From NCBI GenBank assembly GCA_027924645.1, contig BSBN01000849.1, positions 12,356,001 to 12,420,000 on the forward strand: 64,000 nucleotides of DNA. Reading direction: 5' to 3'. The notes beneath the pieces were generated by a model. That model saw nothing but the letters and a program-made list of their open reading frames with translations. It did no database searches and was not told where the DNA came from. The position numbers and the translations under genes are program-made. This DNA is from Cunninghamia lanceolata (Eukaryota; Streptophyta; Pinopsida; Cupressales; Cupressaceae). Below, piece after piece: positions 59,074 to 64,000 of this stretch (its first letter is position 1; the number at the start of each line of letters is the position of its first letter).

Positions 59074-60549
59074 GTCACCTCGTTTCTTTTTTCTGTGTCA
59101 CTCTTCATCATGTTTGAGCCCATGAAACCCTCATGGTGGCACCTTGCGGCTTATAGGCTCCTATTCAGCCTCTCCATGGTCGGTTTTTCCCTAATTTGGC
59201 ATTTTGGCTGCCATTATGGTTTCTCTTTTTTGGCCCAATCTTGGACATCTTGCATCTTGGTCAAAGCCTTTTCTCCACAGACTACAAGCATCAAAGTTTA
59301 GATTGCCATCCACAATCTTCATTCTTATGGAGTAGCTAGTGTTTAAAGGCTTCAAAATGCTGCCCAGGCTTACATTGTGGTGGTACCTGCCTAGGTCTCT
59401 AGGGTTTCAAGTCAAGTTTGAAAGTATTTATCTTTATTTTTCTTAAACCCTTAGTCATTCAATCACATTTTAATTTATGTTATATTTTTCCCTTGACCGT
59501 CTGGCCTAGGTCACTGGTTACTTAAGTTACAACTTTAAGCCTTATGAGTTGTAAACTAATCAGCCCCTTCTACCTAGCAATACCGTCTCTTGCCTGTCGA
59601 GTCAAAAAGTCTAAGTCTTAAGTCTTGTAGGGTCAGAAATGCCACATGACCAAATATCACAAGCCTGCACAACATCAAAGGTGATGTCATACTTTCTCTA
59701 CAGGGCTACGAAGTGGAGACACCTGTCAGATATATTGGGGCTTATAGTCATCTTATCCAAGATTCAAAATTGATGAAGGCGGTGCAACCAGGTGTCAGGT
59801 TGAAAAGTGAGCTGCAGATAGCAAAAGATCCAATAGTGGTGCATGGTCACACAAGAAGGAAGGTTCATTGTGAGGCTATGAGATTGCAACACATAGCTAT
59901 CTCTTGAAGAAAAAAGTAAAGGCATGTGTAAGAAAGTGTAGGTGGGAGCTTTATCGCACTCACGTAGAGTGAAAAGGTGATGACCCATTTCTTACCGCGT
60001 CACTGTGAAATGGTGCCATGTGTCCACATCAGACAAAAGGTGAAGGATTCAGTAGGAAAAGTGTGTCCTACTTGGAATAATTTCATTGGCTGCTGGTTTT
60101 TCAATGAAAGGACATAGATTTTCAAATCTAGTGGGCAATATGCGACCATCGATCTCAAAAAAGGAAGCATGAATCAATGGCTCACATTTAAACATTCTGT
60201 AGGGAACGTTGGGAGGTGCCCTATAACATGAATTACAATAAAGGTCGAGGTGACTAGCATTAATACTGCAGGCCCTAAATTGCAAGCCTCTTAAGGGAGA
60301 AAAGAAAGGGTTTTTCTTACCATTATCACAAATACAAAAAGAGATCTTGTGCACAGCAAGCATCCAGGCAAGAAAAGAAAATGAAGGACTTAAAGTCTCT
60401 GCATATAAACTAGTAAGTTTATTTTGTGCCTGCTATGTCCATTTAAATTTAGAATTGTTGTTGGTTGAGGTAGAGTACTATTGGAAGAAAAAACCCTAGT
60501 CTAGTGAAAAATCATCTCAAACAATGAGTCAATCAAACCAACCTTCCAC
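59074..60549. other. Unassigned interior of the right-hand element
   Basis: No gag or pol motif. Minus-strand open frame 60049-60363 (104 codons) has several Cys (CNSCYRAP and flanking), but I recognise no family. Plus-strand 59713-59907 likewise. Confidence 0.35.
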
Positions 60550-63500
60550 ATCAAAATGAAGCTTAGGTGAGGATCTTATGATCCAACTCCCTAGGTCTTC
60601 AATGTGACCTATGAATGTACATGGTCCCGCTGGATAAATGATAGACTTTTCGACCTCTATTATGATTGCTGGGATGCTCAATTGCCAGTACCCGCGTGGA
60701 TTCTATTCAGGCATTGGTACAACATAATAGAATATAAGGCCTCAGTTTGCAATGCCTGGAACTTATACCTGACAAAGTTAATATGCCCTAATGTGTTTCC
60801 AAATACAAATTTTCTGAGGGTAGTATTATAGAGATATGACCCTGGCTCTAGGACCATTTTCATAGGAAATAGTGTAGTCATGATCAAAACCACAAAGGCC
60901 TACATCTTGAGTGTGTTTAGTTTAAATCCTGTAGCTAGCAAACAGATTGATCTTGCTATTCTGAAGGAAGGATATAAGAAAGTCAAGCATGGATATAGAG
61001 CCTTGAACTTGCCCAAGCATAGACCAAAGGGCGTTGATGGAAAATTAGTGAAAATTTTGGACATGGAGGAAGAACCATTTGACTGCTCACAGTTCATGCA
61101 TTATTTTGTGAAGACTTATCATTCTCTATGTCATGTGCTGAGGAAAGATGTAATGGACAAAATGTCAGTTTCTTTGATGATGTTAGCTATGAATATTCAA
61201 GATATTTCAACCAAAGAACCATATGATTATGCCACATATATTGCAAATGAAGTGCATAAACAACTAACTGATATTAAGAACAAGTTGTATACTATTGATG
61301 CAAAAGTGGAGTTCGCTTGGTACTCAATGATGTGCCATATGTTTCTGTATGCTAGATTGGGATTGTGGCACAAGGAATTGCACGTTAAGCAAGTTGCCAA
61401 ACATGGTAACTTGCTCCTTGTGCAAATGTGGACTTGAATGTTTGATATACATTGCACAGATGCATATTATGTCACTTTTGAAGAGCATTTTGTCAGGAGG
61501 TTGCTTGGTTTAATGGAGCCAGAAGGAGAAAGGATGCATGCAAATGTGCTTGATTTTTTGAGGCCACTAGATAGAACCCCTGAATTTTGGATAGATCATA
61601 ACTGGGGTAATTGGTTCTTGAACACTGACACCACTTGTATCAGGGTCTATGGAAGCAGGGCTGCCCCATATATTTTACCAAAATATGTGCCCAAAAGAAT
61701 ATAATTCTTGGAAATAATCAAACAACTAAATGAGTATGATAAAGAACACCTTAGAGTGCATAAAAAAGGCTCATTCTTTCCCACTTCAATAAGAGTTTTT
61801 GATTTTTTTATTGCCAATAAGGAGGGACTAGATCAAATTGATTTAGTGTTAATGTTTTATAGGATGGGTGTGGAAAATTCTAGGGTATTTGACCCTGAGG
61901 GTTTCATAGATAGGGTCAGATAAAGTGTGAAAAGTCCACATTACGTACACCAGGTCGTGTATGATGAAGATCCAGTGAGGAATTGTGCAACTATGCAGGA
62001 AGTCTAGTTTCTTAGAAGAAAATGGGACACAGTAATGGAAGGGGAAAGAATGAGGAAGAATTTAAATTCTACCTATCCAAGAGCATTTGCAGAGGAAGCT
62101 TATCCAATAGCAAGAATTTAAATTTTTTTGATAATGTAGATGCCCTGATTTAGAGTGCTCCAATAGGAGAAGAAAGGCCTACATATGAACCAAGGAGTTC
62201 AAGAGGAGCATATAGAAGAAGAGAAGATTCACCTGATACACCTCAAGCCAAAAAGGTAAAAATAATTGATTTAGAACATCAAGAATTTGAATTAATTGAT
62301 TTGGAGGGAGAAATAAATGAACAAGAACAAGAAATCTCTTAGCAGGTGCATTCACTTGTAAGAATAAGAGCTTATGCCTCCCCTGACAATAGGTTGGCAA
62401 GGACAACCATTGGGCAGCAAATTGACATAGAAGATATTAGAGTTTTGGCTTGTTCACAGTTTTTGGAAGATGATGCTTTTGTGAATACCCCTGAATTCAA
62501 GGGTTATGTATTGAAAGCCAGAAATGAAGAATTTTAGAAAAGAATAGAAGAGGCTAAGAGTGGAGTTGACCCATCCCAATATGAAGAAATAACTCAGAGA
62601 GTGTTAAATGAGGTGAGCCAAGATATAAGTGGGATGACCCCGGAAGAGGGAAGAGCCTTAGTTGCAAAGAGTAATATGTTGTTAGTCCCACACTAGACAC
62701 TATCATATGTAATTACATTTGACACTGTGACAAGAAATGATACAAATGTATTTGATGAATAGGTAGAGAAGGCACTCTCTAGTACAGGATTCAATCCCAG
62801 GTTTGAGACCCTGGCAATTTTGGCATTAGCCCCTAATAATAATAATCCAAGGATTGGATTGGGTGAGTTAACTAGGGATGTTATAATAAAAAGAGTGTCA
62901 GACACTGTAGCTCCCCAAAATGCCAGTTTGAATGTGCAAATAGCCCAATTTGCAAAGGTAGTTACAAACAAATTACAAAGGGATTATGATGAAATTCTGT
63001 TGAAGTATGGACAAGCTACCTTTGAACTGAATAAATACAAGGAGCAGTCAATTTTAGGGCCAAGCACCTCAACTCAGAATGTTCCAACTCTAATTCACAC
63101 TCCAGAGTCATTCCCAATAGACACAGAGCCACTACTTTCAGAAATAAAAGAATTGAAAGGGGAGGTAAGAAAATTGAAAGATGAAAAGAAGGCTATAGTT
63201 AAAGAGTTAATCACAATTTTGATCAGTCATAGGTTGTCTAAAATCATAGACAAGGCTGGGGATCCATGGAAATCATACTCAAGCATAAGATCAACCCAAG
63301 ATCGGCATGAGAAGGATAAGGAGAACTTAGACAAAATGACAAAGTTGTGGCTACCAAGAACAAGGGAAGTAAGAAATTTGCACAAATGTTCTATATTTTC
63401 CCTAGATGCCCCACCTGAAATAAAATTAATTCTTGACATGCTGCTATTATTGGAGGAGGTGGTAGCCTTCCAATTGAAATTGAATAAAGTTTTGAAAGAA

Positions 63501-63838
63501 AAAAGACAAGTCATGGAGGAGATGGACAAGAGGATAATACCAAGTATTCTTGCAAATGATCGACAGACCAAAGGTATAGATAAATGGAAAGGTGATTTTG
63601 AAAAATGGCATCCTCGAGTTGTGTAGAGGGAGACTCTAATTTGAGCATTTCGAATTCTACATTGGACAAGTTGTATGCTTTGGAATTGAGTTTAGATACA
63701 TTTTGCAAAGAATCTAGAATCTTATTAGATGCAAAATATATAGGGCACAATGACAAAATAGCAAGACTAATCCTATTTCGGTGGCCTACAGAGCAGTCAT
63801 ATATAGTTTGGATGGAGAAGTATGTCCTGATCAAATGA
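60550..63838 (+). pseudogene. Unrecognised decayed protein of about 1,080 codons
   Basis: A long plus-strand reading frame can be followed with only nonsense changes and two frame shifts. Frame 1 runs from about 60550 to 62120 (stops at 60592, 60829, 61435, 61702, 61921, 62005), frame 3 from about 62120 to 63626 (stops at 62151, 62340, 62535, 62694, 62760), and frame 2 from 63605 to 63838. The N-terminal half is globular, Trp/Tyr-rich (LFDLYYDCWDAQLPVPAW; FRPLDRTPEFW-like). The middle is acidic and charged (around 62160-62340). The last third has coiled-coil character (EIKELKGEVRKLKDEKKAIV; LKEKRQVMEEMDKR). I see no RT, integrase, protease or zinc knuckle. It could be an extra ORF or unusual gag of the element beginning at 58274, or a host-derived gene. 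Function unknown. Confidence 0.7.
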
Positions 63839-64000
63839 AGAATCAATCATGCGAAAGGATATTATATTTTCCAATTGATTTTGTAGTCTCTAAGAAAAAT
63901 TGTATTTTGTCTTTTTCTCTTTCATGCATATTGTAATTTGAAATTGTTTCCCAATGCTTATGGGCGATGGCTTGTAAAGGAAGATTTATGCAACCGACAT
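63839..64000. other. 3' flank of the unrecognised gene
   Basis: AT-rich, with TTTTTCTCTTTC. No motif before the window ends. Confidence 0.4.

Noticed and set aside
58834..59301. A complete 155-residue hydrolase
   Set aside because: Only the first 80 or so residues resemble the family; the rest is unrelated and the nucleophile motif is missing.
60550..63838. Stop-codon recoding (TAG read as Gln) in the unknown protein
   Set aside because: TGA, TAA and two frame shifts also occur, and CHG deamination explains TAG excess in a plant transposon. No recoding in plant nuclei is known to me at this scale.

Overview
The window looks like intergenic DNA from a large, repeat-rich seed-plant nuclear genome. 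It is AT-rich, has no bacterial-style operons, and is mostly LTR retrotransposons and LINE remnants, with a few broken host genes between them. The 4.4 kb gypsy LTRs, a 4.8 kb intron inside a decayed gene and the depth of old insertions would suit a gymnosperm, but the sequence alone does not settle the species. No gene in the window is clearly intact.

Layout. 1-614: 5' end of an LTR element leaving the left edge. 1853-7113: calmodulin-like (CML) EF-hand pseudogene on the minus strand, interrupted in EF-hand 3 by a complete Ty1/copia element (2047-6835, 5-bp target duplication). 9598-15027: two exons of an oxysterol-binding-protein-related (ORP) pseudogene. 15938-16222: last two exons of a GH18 chitinase pseudogene. 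17178-17963: tandem repeat carrying the 3' two thirds of 5S rRNA, like a Cassandra LTR. 18313-19519: PPR fragments. 20514-23029: a small element with 176-bp LTRs and only a gag gene (TR-GAG type). 24851-36632: a gypsy element with 4.4 kb LTRs and a 2.9 kb interior that keeps gag and integrase but lacks protease, reverse transcriptase and RNase H.

36774-48304 is one connected story. A second CML gene was hit by another copia element just before EF-hand 4. The N-terminal 118 codons now lie on the minus strand at 37135-37491, attached to a 359-bp piece of LTR. The C-terminal 37 codons lie on the plus strand at 48191-48304, attached to the element's complete LTR. Target-site copies (TAAAA/CAAAA) and the two exact LTR segments indicate an insertion followed by a roughly 6.5 kb inversion (36774-43266) that lost about 203 bp of the 3' LTR. 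The inverted block holds a LINE with a small insertion in its RT, and a separate retroposed copy with 13-bp target duplications.

48305-64000: LINE RNase H remnants, a copia-like element without recognisable proteins (52065-54890), then an LTR and primer-binding site (58274-58570) followed by a monoacylglycerol-lipase-like exon fragment and a decayed reading frame of about 1,080 codons (about 60550-63838) that I cannot assign to any family. That frame, the split CML gene and the 5S-bearing tandem are the most interesting items.
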